Shown here: in pieces, positions 1-7,553 of the stretch | How positions within the stretch are numbered: the first letter of the stretch is position 1 | Layout of the letters: each line of letters starts with the position of its first letter | From: Anaerolineae bacterium | GTDB lineage: Bacteria; Chloroflexota; Anaerolineae; Anaerolineales; Villigracilaceae | Assembly (NCBI GenBank): GCA_021324435.1 | Contig: JAJPIZ010000009.1 | Location: forward strand, 153,221-217,220 | Direction: 5' to 3' | Length of the DNA stretch: 64,000 bases | Translations under genes and position numbers: made by a program | The notes under the pieces: model-generated | What the model saw: the letters and a program-made list of their open reading frames with translations, nothing else | The model's database searches: none | What the model was told of the DNA's origin: nothing

Positions 1-749
1 AAAAAGGGCCAAAAGAAATCTGAGAGCCAAACTTCTGTGTTGACCGAGTGTGATTTGCCGGATTTCTTTTCAACTTTTACATATCTTGTTCCTCGATCCA
101 TTGCAATACCGAAAATACAACAGTATGGCCCCGTTCTGTTTTTGTCGTTTATTGCGTAAGACTCAAGTGCTTGGATCGCTTTGGGCCAATCCTGGCCTCC
201 CATTGTGTTACTTCGATTCTTCACTGAAACATAAAGATTCAGGGGTTGTTTGTTTTGGTCAATAAAAGCAATCACTGCATTGAAATCACCTTCAGCCGCA
301 CCTATGTCTGAAACACTGATAAATCTTTTTGATTTCTGGGCACATGTAAGCGCGAGGAATTGATACCTCCATCCTGAATTCATTCTCTCTTTTTGCAATG
401 TGCGATTACGAAACTGTTCTCTGCCCACTTCTAGAAAATGTTTTCCATACAACTGATGAGCGGTCGCTGCTGGATCACCGACATATTTCTTAAAATAATC
501 AAATAGTTTTTTGCCTTCTCGCTTGTGGATCAGATCTATTTCTTCGGGAGAAGCATTGATTGGGATAGATAATATTTGCCTGCTTGATTTCTTGTTTGCG
601 TTGATGATTGCGGCTGAAATAAGATCCCTTAGCTCGTTTGCTGAAATCTTGTATATGTGTGGAACAAGTGTTGAATCATCGAGAAGGCCATAATAACGGT
701 TTTTGGCATCGTTTATGCGCGGATAATCTTGAGGAATGATTTTCGCCAT
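1..749 (-). CDS. Putative PD-(D/E)XK-type restriction-like nuclease (partial, runs off the left edge)
   Basis: An open reading frame starts at ATG 749 and runs off the window with no stop, giving at least 249 residues; the C-terminus is missing. The middle (residues about 168-205) contains EGDFNAV, a hydrophobic strand ending LYVSVKNR, and then NTMGGQDWPKAI. An acidic residue followed by a strand with x-V-K is the layout of a PD-(D/E)XK nuclease core, here with S-V-K in place of E-x-K. I therefore infer a type II restriction-like enzyme, without naming a family. The gene starts 5 bp after the MNT gene and is probably co-transcribed with it and with rsmI. Its base composition is clearly more AT-rich than rsmI, which suggests acquisition. 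No methyltransferase partner is visible; it could lie beyond the left edge. Confidence 0.45.
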   Translation of the reverse strand, partial: MAKIIPQDYPRINDAKNRYYGLLDDSTLVPHIYKISANELRDLISAAIINANKKSSRQILSIPINASPEEIDLIHKREGKKLFDYFKKYVGDPAATAHQLYGKHFLEVGREQFRNRTLQKERMNSGWRYQFLALTCAQKSKRFISVSDIGAAEGDFNAVIAFIDQNKQPLNLYVSVKNRSNTMGGQDWPKAIQALESYAINDKNRTGPYCCIFGIAMDRGTRYVKVEKKSGKSHSVNTEVWLSDFFWPF

Positions 750-754
750 TTTCT

Positions 755-1066
755 CTACCTTATGTATTTAGTTGAATAAACTAAATTTGCCTCACGAACG
801 ACCTCGTCGCGAAAATACTTGCTGAGGAAACCGACTGTGTTCAAATCCACCTTGCGGCCAAAGATTTTGCTCAGCTCTTCCTGCATAGCAAAAAAAGCAA
901 ACCCCAGCGTTTTTCCTGACTCGAACTCCATCAGAACATCAATATCGCTGTTGGAGCCGAAATCGTCGCGCAAAACCGAACCGAAAAAGGCCAGTTTTCG
1001 GATGTGATTCCTTCGGCAGAACTCCACCAATTCCCTACGCGGAACTTTGATTTTGAACTTGTTCAT
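755..1066 (-). CDS. MNT-type nucleotidyltransferase domain protein
   Basis: A 103-residue minimal nucleotidyltransferase. The segment at about residues 29-48 holds GSVLRDDFGSNSDIDVLMEF, the G-S-x10-D-x-D signature of pol-beta-like MNT proteins. A third acidic residue lies in the later strand GRKVDLNTV. In this family the acidic triad binds Mg2+ and transfers NMP; many members are the antitoxin or modifying half of HEPN/MNT modules, where they AMPylate the HEPN ribonuclease. No HEPN gene is adjacent. Downstream, 5 bp away, is a nuclease-like gene, so this protein might control it, but that is speculation. rsmI lies 17 bp upstream on the same strand. Confidence 0.8.
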   Translation of the reverse strand: MNKFKIKVPRRELVEFCRRNHIRKLAFFGSVLRDDFGSNSDIDVLMEFESGKTLGFAFFAMQEELSKIFGRKVDLNTVGFLSKYFRDEVVREANLVYSTKYIR

Positions 1067-1083
1067 AAGTTGATTATAGCAAA

Positions 1084-1911
1084 CTAGGAATGACTCTCGG
1101 TGACTCTTTTATACACTTCTCGCTTGGGCCAGCCTGATTTCTCAGCCAACTCAGCGGAAATTTCCTTTGCAGACTTTTCACTTTTCAACGCTTTTCTGAT
1201 CGCGGCCAGTAATTTTTCTTCGGTCCATCGTTCATCCTCTTCGGTCTTCTTTCCTTCAACCACCAATGTGAATTCCCCGCGCGCGGGCTGAGACTTGAAA
1301 TGCTCGATCGCCGCGCTCACATTTCCGCGCCAGTATTCCTCGAACATCTTGGTCATCTCGCGCGCTACGCAGATGCGGCGATCTCCAAGCGTGGACAACA
1401 CATCCTTCAATGACTCGATGATGCGATACGGCGATTCGAGGAAGATCAATGTATAAGATTGATCGGAAATTTCTTTCAGTTTGGCGCGTCGCTCGCTGGC
1501 TTTGTGCGGAAGATAACCGAGATAGAGAAACGTGTCCGTGGGCAGGCCGGAGACGGTCAAGGCGGCGAGAGGGGCCGAGGGACCGGGGACCGGCCTCACG
1601 TCGAAGTTTGAAGCGAGGGCGGCCTTGACCAATTCGTAGCCCGGGTCATTGATTGCCGGAGTCCCTGCATCCGAGACCAACGCTACGTCGCCCTCATGAA
1701 GCTTGGCAAGGATCGAATCCAATTTGGTCAGTTTGTTGTGTTCAAAATAACTGGTGATTGGAGTGGCAATGTCGAAGTGCCTGAGCAGGATTCCGGTATG
1801 GCGTGTATCTTCCGCCGCGATCAATTTCGCTTCACGCAAAATGCGAACGGCGCGCGGGGACATGTCTTCGAGATTGCCGATGGGAGTGGCGACAAGGTAG
1901 AGCGTGCCCAT
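1084..1911 (-). CDS. rsmI: 16S rRNA (cytidine(1402)-2'-O)-methyltransferase RsmI
   Basis: A 275-residue tetrapyrrole-methylase-fold enzyme that uses SAM to methylate the ribose of C1402 in the decoding centre of 16S rRNA. Family motifs are clear: ATPIGNLEDMSPRA near the N-terminus, AEDTRHTG at about 33-40, SDAGTPAINDPG at about 80-91 and PVPGPSA at about 107. The C-terminal region is the charged RsmI tail. The start is placed at ATG 1911 because a longer frame would run through the terminator hairpin at 1930-1956. The MNT gene follows after 17 bp. Confidence 0.93.
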   Translation of the reverse strand: MGTLYLVATPIGNLEDMSPRAVRILREAKLIAAEDTRHTGILLRHFDIATPITSYFEHNKLTKLDSILAKLHEGDVALVSDAGTPAINDPGYELVKAALASNFDVRPVPGPSAPLAALTVSGLPTDTFLYLGYLPHKASERRAKLKEISDQSYTLIFLESPYRIIESLKDVLSTLGDRRICVAREMTKMFEEYWRGNVSAAIEHFKSQPARGEFTLVVEGKKTEEDERWTEEKLLAAIRKALKSEKSAKEISAELAEKSGWPKREVYKRVTESHS

Positions 1912-1929
1912 TGCGCCATTGTAACGCAA

Positions 1930-1956
1930 AAGCCCTCCCGAATTTCGGGAGGGCTT
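1930..1956 (-). terminator. Intrinsic terminator after the cupredoxin lipoprotein gene
   Basis: A perfect 13-bp GC-rich stem (AAGCCCTCCCGAA with its complement) is followed on the minus strand by TTTTGCG. It lies between the cupredoxin gene stop and the rsmI start and separates the two transcripts. Confidence 0.8.
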
Positions 1957-1971
1957 CATCAACAAAACTTT

Positions 1972-2427
1972 TTATGGCGTGACGATGACCGTTCCGATGA
2001 GTGTTGATGTGGCAGTGGAGTGATACACAAACGTTCCGGCTTCGTTGAACGTATAAGTGAACGTGGCGCCGGGCGCAAGCGGGCCACTGTCGAACACGCC
2101 TGTATCAGATGTAAAGGCTTGTGCCGATGTATCGTTGTTCGTCCAGGTGACGGTCGTCCCGATTTTGACCTGGATCACGCTCGGTGAAAAACCTGTGCTG
2201 GTGACCGAGACCGCGTTGACTGCGGCTGGTGTGGCCGCGGACGACTGATTCGCTGAAGGTGTGGCGCTGGGCGGTGAGGGCGGAGTGTGAGTCGCCTTGA
2301 TGTGTTTCGCTTTGGCTGGCTGGGCTGAACCTGGACTGAAGATTTTGCTCAACCCCAGGTGCATGGAACAGGATGACAGCAACAGCGCGCCTGTCAGGAG
2401 AAGGGGTACGGTTAAATAGCGTTTCAT
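1972..2427 (-). CDS. Cupredoxin-fold lipoprotein lacking the copper ligands
   Basis: A 151-residue exported lipoprotein. ATG 2427 gives a lipoprotein signal with lipobox LLSSC (Cys20), followed by a Pro/Thr/Ser/Ala linker to about residue 70 and then a plastocyanin-like domain with FSPSVIQVKIGTTVTWTNND and GTFVYHST. Normal members place His in the loop after WTNND and Cys, His and Met in the C-terminal C-x-x-H-x-x-M loop. Here the first loop reads TSAQAFTSD and the last YHSTATSTLIGT, so His, Cys, His and Met are all replaced. The fold is probably kept but the type 1 copper site is not. It may be a structural or partner-binding protein on the outer face of the membrane. It is transcribed alone. 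Confidence 0.8.
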   Translation of the reverse strand: MKRYLTVPLLLTGALLLSSCSMHLGLSKIFSPGSAQPAKAKHIKATHTPPSPPSATPSANQSSAATPAAVNAVSVTSTGFSPSVIQVKIGTTVTWTNNDTSAQAFTSDTGVFDSGPLAPGATFTYTFNEAGTFVYHSTATSTLIGTVIVTP

Positions 2428-2529
2428 TGTTTGCCTCCAAGCAACGGGCGCAATCCTACATCTCAAAGATTAATCCATTCTGTAAGCTGTTTAGCCGAAG
2501 ATGAGCAAGGTTGATTTGTCTTCGTGTTG

Positions 2530-2535
2530 TATAAT
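2530..2535 (+). promoter_or_regulatory. -10 element for the HAD gene
   Basis: A perfect TATAAT lies 32 bp before the ATG at 2568, with the ribosome binding site AGGAGAG between them. A clear -35 at standard spacing is not seen. Confidence 0.4.
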
Positions 2536-2567
2536 CTCGTGATTGCAAAGCGGAGCAAGGAGAGACC

Positions 2568-3221
2568 ATGATCGTCGTTTCAGACATGATGGGCACATTG
2601 ACCACCGGCTCGCCCTTCCTGGGCGTGGTGGATTGGGTGAAACACAACCAAAGCAAACTGCGCGCCAATCTTTATATGGCCGCCGTTATGCCGTCGTACC
2701 TGCTGGCGAAGAACGGACTGATTGACTGGCAGGCATGGGGCCAGAAGTTAATGGTGAACAGCCTCGGCTATATCAGGGACGCGGATGAGGAAAAACTTCA
2801 TCACGTCTCGGAATGGGTGGTGGAACACAACCTGTGGGCCAAACGCCGCGAAGATGTGATCGCGCGTCTGGTCGAGCATCGCGAGACTGGCGCGGAGGTG
2901 TACATTGCCAGCAGTGTATTCGAGCCGTTCATCGAGCCGTTTGCGCGGCGCATCCATGTGAAATTCATTGGCACGCCGGTGAAGATCACAAATGGACGCG
3001 TCCAACCCGCGGGCGAATTGGTTGCTGATCAAAAGAAGATCGAGCAAGTGTTAAGCCGTCTCGGCGTGGATCGCGTGGACGTGGCTTACGGCGACACATG
3101 GATGGACATCCCTTTGCTTGAACATGCCGAGCATCCTGTGGCGGTCTATCCCGATGAAAAGTTGAAAGCCATCGCGCAGGAGCGCGGCTGGGAAATTTTG
3201 GGCGACACGCCGAAGTATTAG
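2568..3221 (+). CDS. HAD-superfamily phosphoserine-phosphatase-like protein
   Basis: A 217-residue HAD (subfamily IB-like) hydrolase. Motif I is at residues 6-10 as SDMMGTL: the nucleophile Asp6 is present, but the second Asp (acid/base, normally D-x-D) is Met8. Motif II is in YIASSVFEPF and motif IV is GDTWMD at about 175-180, which supplies the Mg2+-binding acids. HAD proteins without the second Asp are usually slow phosphatases, phosphonatase-like, or non-hydrolytic. The substrate is unknown. A good ribosome binding site (AGGAGAG) precedes the ATG. The 3' end overlaps the convergent alpha/beta hydrolase gene by 4 bp. Confidence 0.8.
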   Translation: MIVVSDMMGTLTTGSPFLGVVDWVKHNQSKLRANLYMAAVMPSYLLAKNGLIDWQAWGQKLMVNSLGYIRDADEEKLHHVSEWVVEHNLWAKRREDVIARLVEHRETGAEVYIASSVFEPFIEPFARRIHVKFIGTPVKITNGRVQPAGELVADQKKIEQVLSRLGVDRVDVAYGDTWMDIPLLEHAEHPVAVYPDEKLKAIAQERGWEILGDTPKY

Positions 3222-4027
3222 CCGGGACTTTTCAGAAAGCTCACAACCTGTTCATGGATCGAGTCGGATTGTAGAGGGCCTCGGTGGTTAAGCCCGCTCG
3301 TCTCGATCAACGTCGCAGTTTTCCAAACTTGCGCGATGGCGCGGCTGTCACTGATCGGCGTCACGTTATCCGTCACATCATGAAACATCAGGGCGGGAAT
3401 ATGGATTTGCGGTGTCAGACTCTCATTGGTAATGGACTCCAACAACTCCTGTCCAAAGTTTTCATAAAGCATTTCACGCAACCCTGCCATGATCTCATCC
3501 GATAGTCCGGCCACGACTTGAAAACGCGGCAGTGAGTCTAAAAGCCGATTGAACGCGCCGAAATACACCAGTCTAGCAGGAGGCGGGAACTTTCGCTTGA
3601 CCAGCGCATACGACGTGATCAGTGTCCCGAATGAATGGGCAATGATTGCATAGAATTTTCCTTCGCGTTCCGCAATCAAATCCATGGTCGGTGCGATTTC
3701 AAGGATGTTGGTTGTGATCCCATCCGATTCGCCGTGCGCGGGTTGATCGTAAGCCACGACGCGATACCCTGCTTTCAATAATGGATCAACGAAGCCGGTC
3801 ATCTGCGCGCGACTTCCGCCCCAGCCGTGCATCAACAGGATGGATGGACCAGTGTTTCCCCAAGTCGTGACCGCCAGTTCGCCCGCTTCAAACGGGACCC
3901 GATCATTGCTCCCGCGTTCGAGCACGGCCTGATCCGACGATTTCGCTTCGTACTTGCCCGGGCTGAAAAACGCGCGATACACCTTTTTCACGATTGCCTG
4001 AGATTCAGTAGCCGATGCCTTCATCAT
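3218..4027 (-). CDS. Alpha/beta hydrolase under TetR control
   Basis: A 269-residue cytoplasmic alpha/beta hydrolase with no signal peptide. The oxyanion region LLMHGWGG is at about 64-71, the nucleophile elbow AHSFGT has Ser133, the acid is probably Asp218 or Asp221 in FHDVTDN, and the base is His249 in GLNHRG. The substrate is unknown, probably an ester or a related small molecule. Two ATGs are adjacent (4027 and 4024) behind the ribosome binding site AAAGGAG. A TetR operator (4045-4062) lies 18-35 bp upstream of the start. The tetR gene is directly upstream on the same strand, so the hydrolase is likely induced when TetR binds its ligand. Confidence 0.88.
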   Translation of the reverse strand: MMKASATESQAIVKKVYRAFFSPGKYEAKSSDQAVLERGSNDRVPFEAGELAVTTWGNTGPSILLMHGWGGSRAQMTGFVDPLLKAGYRVVAYDQPAHGESDGITTNILEIAPTMDLIAEREGKFYAIIAHSFGTLITSYALVKRKFPPPARLVYFGAFNRLLDSLPRFQVVAGLSDEIMAGLREMLYENFGQELLESITNESLTPQIHIPALMFHDVTDNVTPISDSRAIAQVWKTATLIETSGLNHRGPLQSDSIHEQVVSFLKSPG

Positions 4028-4044
4028 TTCTCCTTTTTAAAATA

Positions 4045-4062
4045 ACTTACTACCTAGTAAGT
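4045..4062. promoter_or_regulatory. TetR operator upstream of the alpha/beta hydrolase
   Basis: An 18-bp perfect palindrome, ACTTACTA-cc-TAGTAAGT. The same half-sites occur at 4665-4682 in front of the tetR gene, so both are inferred to be binding sites of that regulator. Confidence 0.75.
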
Positions 4063-4078
4063 TTCGACGACAAAAAAA

Positions 4079-4651
4079 TTAAGCGAGCAAATCCTGCTTG
4101 TGTTGCGTTACCACCGCGTGGAATTTTTTCGTGCCCATGGCGCGCGCCATTTGCAATGCGCCCTGCAGGCTGGCGAGAATCAACGAGGCTTTGTCCGCAG
4201 GCTCGCCGTTGAAATGAAATGCGCCCGCGTCCCTGCCTTCTTTCAGCGTATCCTCAAGCCAGGCCAGCAGTTCAGCGGTCAATGCCCTGGTTTGTTCACG
4301 GACGGTATCGGGCAGTGAATTGAACTCGGTTTCCAATGAGCCTGCCAGACAGACCTTGCCATGATCCGCGCGGGTGTTGGTGTAAATGCTGAAGAACCAA
4401 TCCAGCTTTTCTTCGGGAGATAAATCTTTGACGCGCGCGTTGTTGGTCCACAACTTGAAGCGATCCCGATAACGTTGGATGACCGCGGCCCCAAGCGCCT
4501 CCTTGGTGGGGAAATGATAATGGACGGCGGCATTCTTCACGCCCAACTCGGTCGCGATATGAGCGTAACTGAAACCGTTATAGCCCTTGTCCTGCAACAG
4601 AGACTCAGCCAGGTCCAAAATCGTCCTTTGTGTATTGGTGCTTCTTGGCAT
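4079..4651 (-). CDS. TetR/AcrR family transcriptional regulator
   Basis: A 190-residue one-component regulator. The N-terminal helix-turn-helix (residues about 8-55) has TILDLAESLLQDKGY, SYAHIATELGV and AAVHYHFPTKEAL, typical of TetR. The C-terminal half is an all-helical ligand-binding domain of the TetR_C type. ATG 4651 is preferred; a TTG nine bases upstream is possible. No strong ribosome binding site is seen. Operators lie in its own promoter (4665-4682) and before the downstream hydrolase gene (4045-4062), so it is probably an autorepressor with the hydrolase as its main target. The ligand is unknown. Confidence 0.92.
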   Translation of the reverse strand: MPRSTNTQRTILDLAESLLQDKGYNGFSYAHIATELGVKNAAVHYHFPTKEALGAAVIQRYRDRFKLWTNNARVKDLSPEEKLDWFFSIYTNTRADHGKVCLAGSLETEFNSLPDTVREQTRALTAELLAWLEDTLKEGRDAGAFHFNGEPADKASLILASLQGALQMARAMGTKKFHAVVTQHKQDLLA

Positions 4652-4664
4652 TGGCGGCAATATT

Positions 4665-4682
4665 ACTTACTAGTTAGTAAGT
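4665..4682. promoter_or_regulatory. TetR autoregulatory operator
   Basis: An 18-bp palindrome, ACTTACTA-gt-TAGTAAGT, ending 14 bp before the tetR ATG. Its half-sites are identical to those of the operator at 4045-4062; only the central two bases differ. Confidence 0.75.
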
Positions 4683-4714
4683 TGTCAAGCCTTTTACCCC
4701 CACTGCCTTCGGCA

Positions 4715-4745
4715 CCTCCCCCAAATCCTTTGGATTTGGGGGAGG
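4715..4745 (-). terminator. Hairpin terminator after the ABC transporter gene
   Basis: A near-perfect stem CCTCCCCCAAATCC / GGATTTGGGGGAGG. The same kind of C-rich palindrome recurs at 25636-25666, so it may be a dispersed repeat used as a terminator. Confidence 0.6.
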
Positions 4746-4755
4746 CTGGGAGGGG

Positions 4756-6738
4756 CTAAACTCTTTCTCGTTTGAATTGCGTTTCGTAAAGCTGGGCATA
4801 CAATCCGTTGATTGCCAGCAACTCATCGTGCGTGCCGCGTTCGACGATCCGTCCTCGATCCATCACTAAAATCAAATCCGCCGCGAGGATTGTGGACAGG
4901 CGGTGGGCGATGACGATGCTCGTGCGCCCGGCCATGACGCGCTTCAAGGCGTCTTGAATCAATGCTTCGGATTCGCTGTCGAGGTGGCTGGTGGCTTCGT
5001 CTAAAACCAAAATGCGCGGGTCTTTGAGAATCACGCGCGCCAGCGCAATGCGCTGTTTCTCGCCGCCGCTCAAGCGATAGCCGCGCTCGCCCACGATCGT
5101 GTCGTAACGCTCGGGCAGATCCATGATGAAGTTGTGGATGTTGGCGGCTTTGGCGGCGGCTTCGATCTCGGCCTGCGTGGCGTCCATTTTGGCGTAGGTC
5201 AAATTGGTGCGGATGGTGTCGTGGAACAGGTAGGTTTCCTGCGTCACCATGCCGATGGCGGATGAAAGCGAATCGAGCGTCACATCTTTCAAATCATGAC
5301 CGTCAATGCGGATTACGCCATCGGTCGGGTCATACAGGCGCGGGATGAGATAAGTCAGAGTGGTCTTGCCCGCGCCGGAAGGGCCGACCAGAGCGATCAA
5401 CTGTCCGGGCGAGGCTTTAAACGAGATTCCTTCCAGGGCCACCTCGCGGGCCTGGGATGTGGAGTCCGCTTCGAGGTCGGATGAAGAGCCGTTTCTTCTC
5501 GGACCATAGGCGGTTGACTGCTGACCGTCCTCGGTCTTCGGTCCTCGGTCTTTATCCGTCAACGAAAGCACCGCTGTGACGTTGTCCATGCTCCCGTAGC
5601 GTTTGACTTCGCTCAGGAGTTTGTCTTCATCCACGGTGTATCTGAACGTGACGTTATCGAAAACCAATTCGCCTTTGACATCCTTCAATTCCATTGCATC
5701 TTTTTTCTCCTCGATGTCATGCGGCAAGTCAAGCAGTTCGAAGACGCGCTCGAACGAGACCATTGAAGTGGAAAAGTCCACCGGCGCGGAGGCGAGACCT
5801 TGTAGCGAACCATACAATTGTTCGAGATACGCGCCGAAGGCCACGATGGTGCCGATGGTGAACGTGCCGAGGATGACGTAATAGCCGCCGAGGCCATAGA
5901 CCAGCGCCGTGCCCACTGCGCTGACCAGGCCGAGGATCATGAAGAAAGTGGAGCCGAGCACGGCGCGGCGCACGCCAATGTCGCGCACGTTGGCCGCGCG
6001 CTGGCTGAAGCGATTGCTTTCATCTTTTGCGCGTCCGAAGAGTTTGACCAGCAACGCGCCGCCGATGTTGAGGGTCTCGTTCATATGGGCGTTCATCTGC
6101 GCGTTCAAGTCCATGGCTTTGCGGGCGGTGTCGCGTAATGTGATGCCGAGTCGCGAGGCGGCGATGATGAACAACGGCAGGACCAACACGCTGAGAATGG
6201 TCAGCCGCCATTCGAGGGTAAGCATAACGGCCAGCAACGCGACCGTCTCAATGATGTTTGTGACGATCCCGACGATGGTATTGCTGATAGCGTTCTGCGC
6301 GCCGACCACGTCATTGTTGAGGCGGCTCATCAATTCGCCGACTTTTGTGTTGGTAAAGAATCGCAGAGACATTCTCTGCAGGCGCGAGAACAAGGCCACG
6401 CGCAAATCATAGATCACACCTTCGCCAACCGCCGCGTTCAACCGCCGCTGGAGGACGGAGATTCCCCCACTGAGAATTGGAAGGAATAACAAAGCCAGCG
6501 CCAGCGTGACAAGTCTGTTGAAATCCTTTTGCGGGAGCACCTGGTCAATCATGGTGCGGAAGATGAGCGGCGAGATCAGGCTCACGCCCGTGCTGAGCAG
6601 GATCATCACCAGCATCCCGCTGATCTGCCACCAGTAAGGCCGCGCGTACGAAAGCACGCGCAAAAGCAATTCGCGGGTGACCTTGGGCTTCTGGTCACCC
6701 GAACGCATATAAGAAAACCAACCGCCACCATGCCACAT
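4756..6738 (-). CDS. ABC exporter, fused permease and ATPase (MsbA-like)
   Basis: A 660-residue type IV ABC half-transporter: about six membrane segments in residues 40-330, then a nucleotide-binding domain. Walker A GPSGAGKTT is at about 450, followed by a Q-loop (VTQET), signature LSGGEKQR, Walker B ILVLDEAT and switch His in IAHRLS. It should export a lipid, peptide or drug as a homodimer. An oddity is an insertion of about 65 residues (about 367-432) between the A-loop strand FDNVTFRYT and LEGISFKASPG. Its end is low-complexity and encoded by DNA (5527-5553) resembling an intergenic repeat of CCTCGGTC units. ATG 6738 is chosen over an upstream TTG. No partner gene is adjacent. Confidence 0.93.
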   Translation of the reverse strand: MWHGGGWFSYMRSGDQKPKVTRELLLRVLSYARPYWWQISGMLVMILLSTGVSLISPLIFRTMIDQVLPQKDFNRLVTLALALLFLPILSGGISVLQRRLNAAVGEGVIYDLRVALFSRLQRMSLRFFTNTKVGELMSRLNNDVVGAQNAISNTIVGIVTNIIETVALLAVMLTLEWRLTILSVLVLPLFIIAASRLGITLRDTARKAMDLNAQMNAHMNETLNIGGALLVKLFGRAKDESNRFSQRAANVRDIGVRRAVLGSTFFMILGLVSAVGTALVYGLGGYYVILGTFTIGTIVAFGAYLEQLYGSLQGLASAPVDFSTSMVSFERVFELLDLPHDIEEKKDAMELKDVKGELVFDNVTFRYTVDEDKLLSEVKRYGSMDNVTAVLSLTDKDRGPKTEDGQQSTAYGPRRNGSSSDLEADSTSQAREVALEGISFKASPGQLIALVGPSGAGKTTLTYLIPRLYDPTDGVIRIDGHDLKDVTLDSLSSAIGMVTQETYLFHDTIRTNLTYAKMDATQAEIEAAAKAANIHNFIMDLPERYDTIVGERGYRLSGGEKQRIALARVILKDPRILVLDEATSHLDSESEALIQDALKRVMAGRTSIVIAHRLSTILAADLILVMDRGRIVERGTHDELLAINGLYAQLYETQFKRERV

Positions 6739-6741
6739 GTT

Positions 6742-6788
6742 CAAGTCTCCAAGTCTGATTAGTCTAAGTAGTCTAAATAGTCTGACTG
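6742..6788. repeat. Short tandem repeat of AGTCT units
   Basis: About five copies of a 9-bp unit of the form AGTCTAANT lie between the ABC transporter and the MOSC gene. No coding frame is seen here. Confidence 0.7.
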
Positions 6789-6893
6789 GTCAAAGCCGAC
6801 CACTCAGACCGGTGAGACTATAAGACCGTTCGGATTATTCCGCAACTGGACGAAGGGGGAGGTTAATGAAAGTCTGATGTGAAAGCAAAAAGG

Positions 6894-6899
6894 TATAAT
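6894..6899 (+). promoter_or_regulatory. -10 element suggesting a leaderless MOSC mRNA
   Basis: TATAAT is followed by six bases and then the ATG at 6906. Transcription would start at or beside the start codon, and no ribosome binding site is present. Confidence 0.55.
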
Positions 6900-6905
6900 C
6901 TGAAC

Positions 6906-7553
6906 ATGCAACTTATAAGCGTCAACATCGGACAAAAGCGAACACAACTAAAAGGCAGCGAAGTCGAAACGACAGGGATTTACAAAGTCCCAACACGTGA
7001 GCCTGTGGAGATTAAGTCCCTTGGTATCGAGCAGGACTTCATTTGCGACCAGAAGAATCACGGCGGGCCGGATCAAGCGATTTACGTCTACGGCGCGGTG
7101 GATTACACGTGGTGGTCGCGCGAATTGGGACGGGAACTTGAACCAGGAACGTTTGGCGACAATCTGACTATCTCTGATTTGGAAAGCGCCCCATTCAACA
7201 TCGGCGATCGTTTGCATGTCGGCTCGTTGATTCTGGAAGTCACTGCGCCGCGTATCCCATGTTCCACGTTTGCGGCGCGCATGGGCGACCCGCAATTTGT
7301 GAAGAAGTATCGTCATGCCGAAAGACCGGGTCTGTACTGCCGCGTGATTCAAGAGGGAGTCGTTCGGGCGGGCGATGAAGTGAAACTTGAGCGATACAAA
7401 GGCGAAACGCTATCCGTTCTACAGATGTTCAGAGATCATTACAACAAGGATAAAAGCGAGGAGGTCCTGCGTCGCATTCTGCGTGCGCCGATCAGCATTC
7501 GTTCGCGAATCAAAGCCGAAAGAGATTTGCAGGAATTTCTGGAGCAAGCATGA
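6906..7553 (+). CDS. MOSC domain protein (YiiM-like)
   Basis: A 215-residue MOSC (molybdenum cofactor sulfurase C-terminal) protein. Family marks are CDQKNHGGPDQAIYVY at about 47-62, FGDNLTISD at about 83-91 and the cysteine in PRIPCSTF (Cys119), the proposed sulfur or molybdopterin ligand. Relatives are molybdoenzymes that reduce N-hydroxylated compounds or handle sulfur for the cofactor. ATG 6906 is preferred to a GTG at 6879 because a TATAAT sits between them. The small membrane protein gene overlaps by 4 bp, so they form an operon with the YdeI-like gene. Confidence 0.85.
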   Translation: MQLISVNIGQKRTQLKGSEVETTGIYKVPTREPVEIKSLGIEQDFICDQKNHGGPDQAIYVYGAVDYTWWSRELGRELEPGTFGDNLTISDLESAPFNIGDRLHVGSLILEVTAPRIPCSTFAARMGDPQFVKKYRHAERPGLYCRVIQEGVVRAGDEVKLERYKGETLSVLQMFRDHYNKDKSEEVLRRILRAPISIRSRIKAERDLQEFLEQA

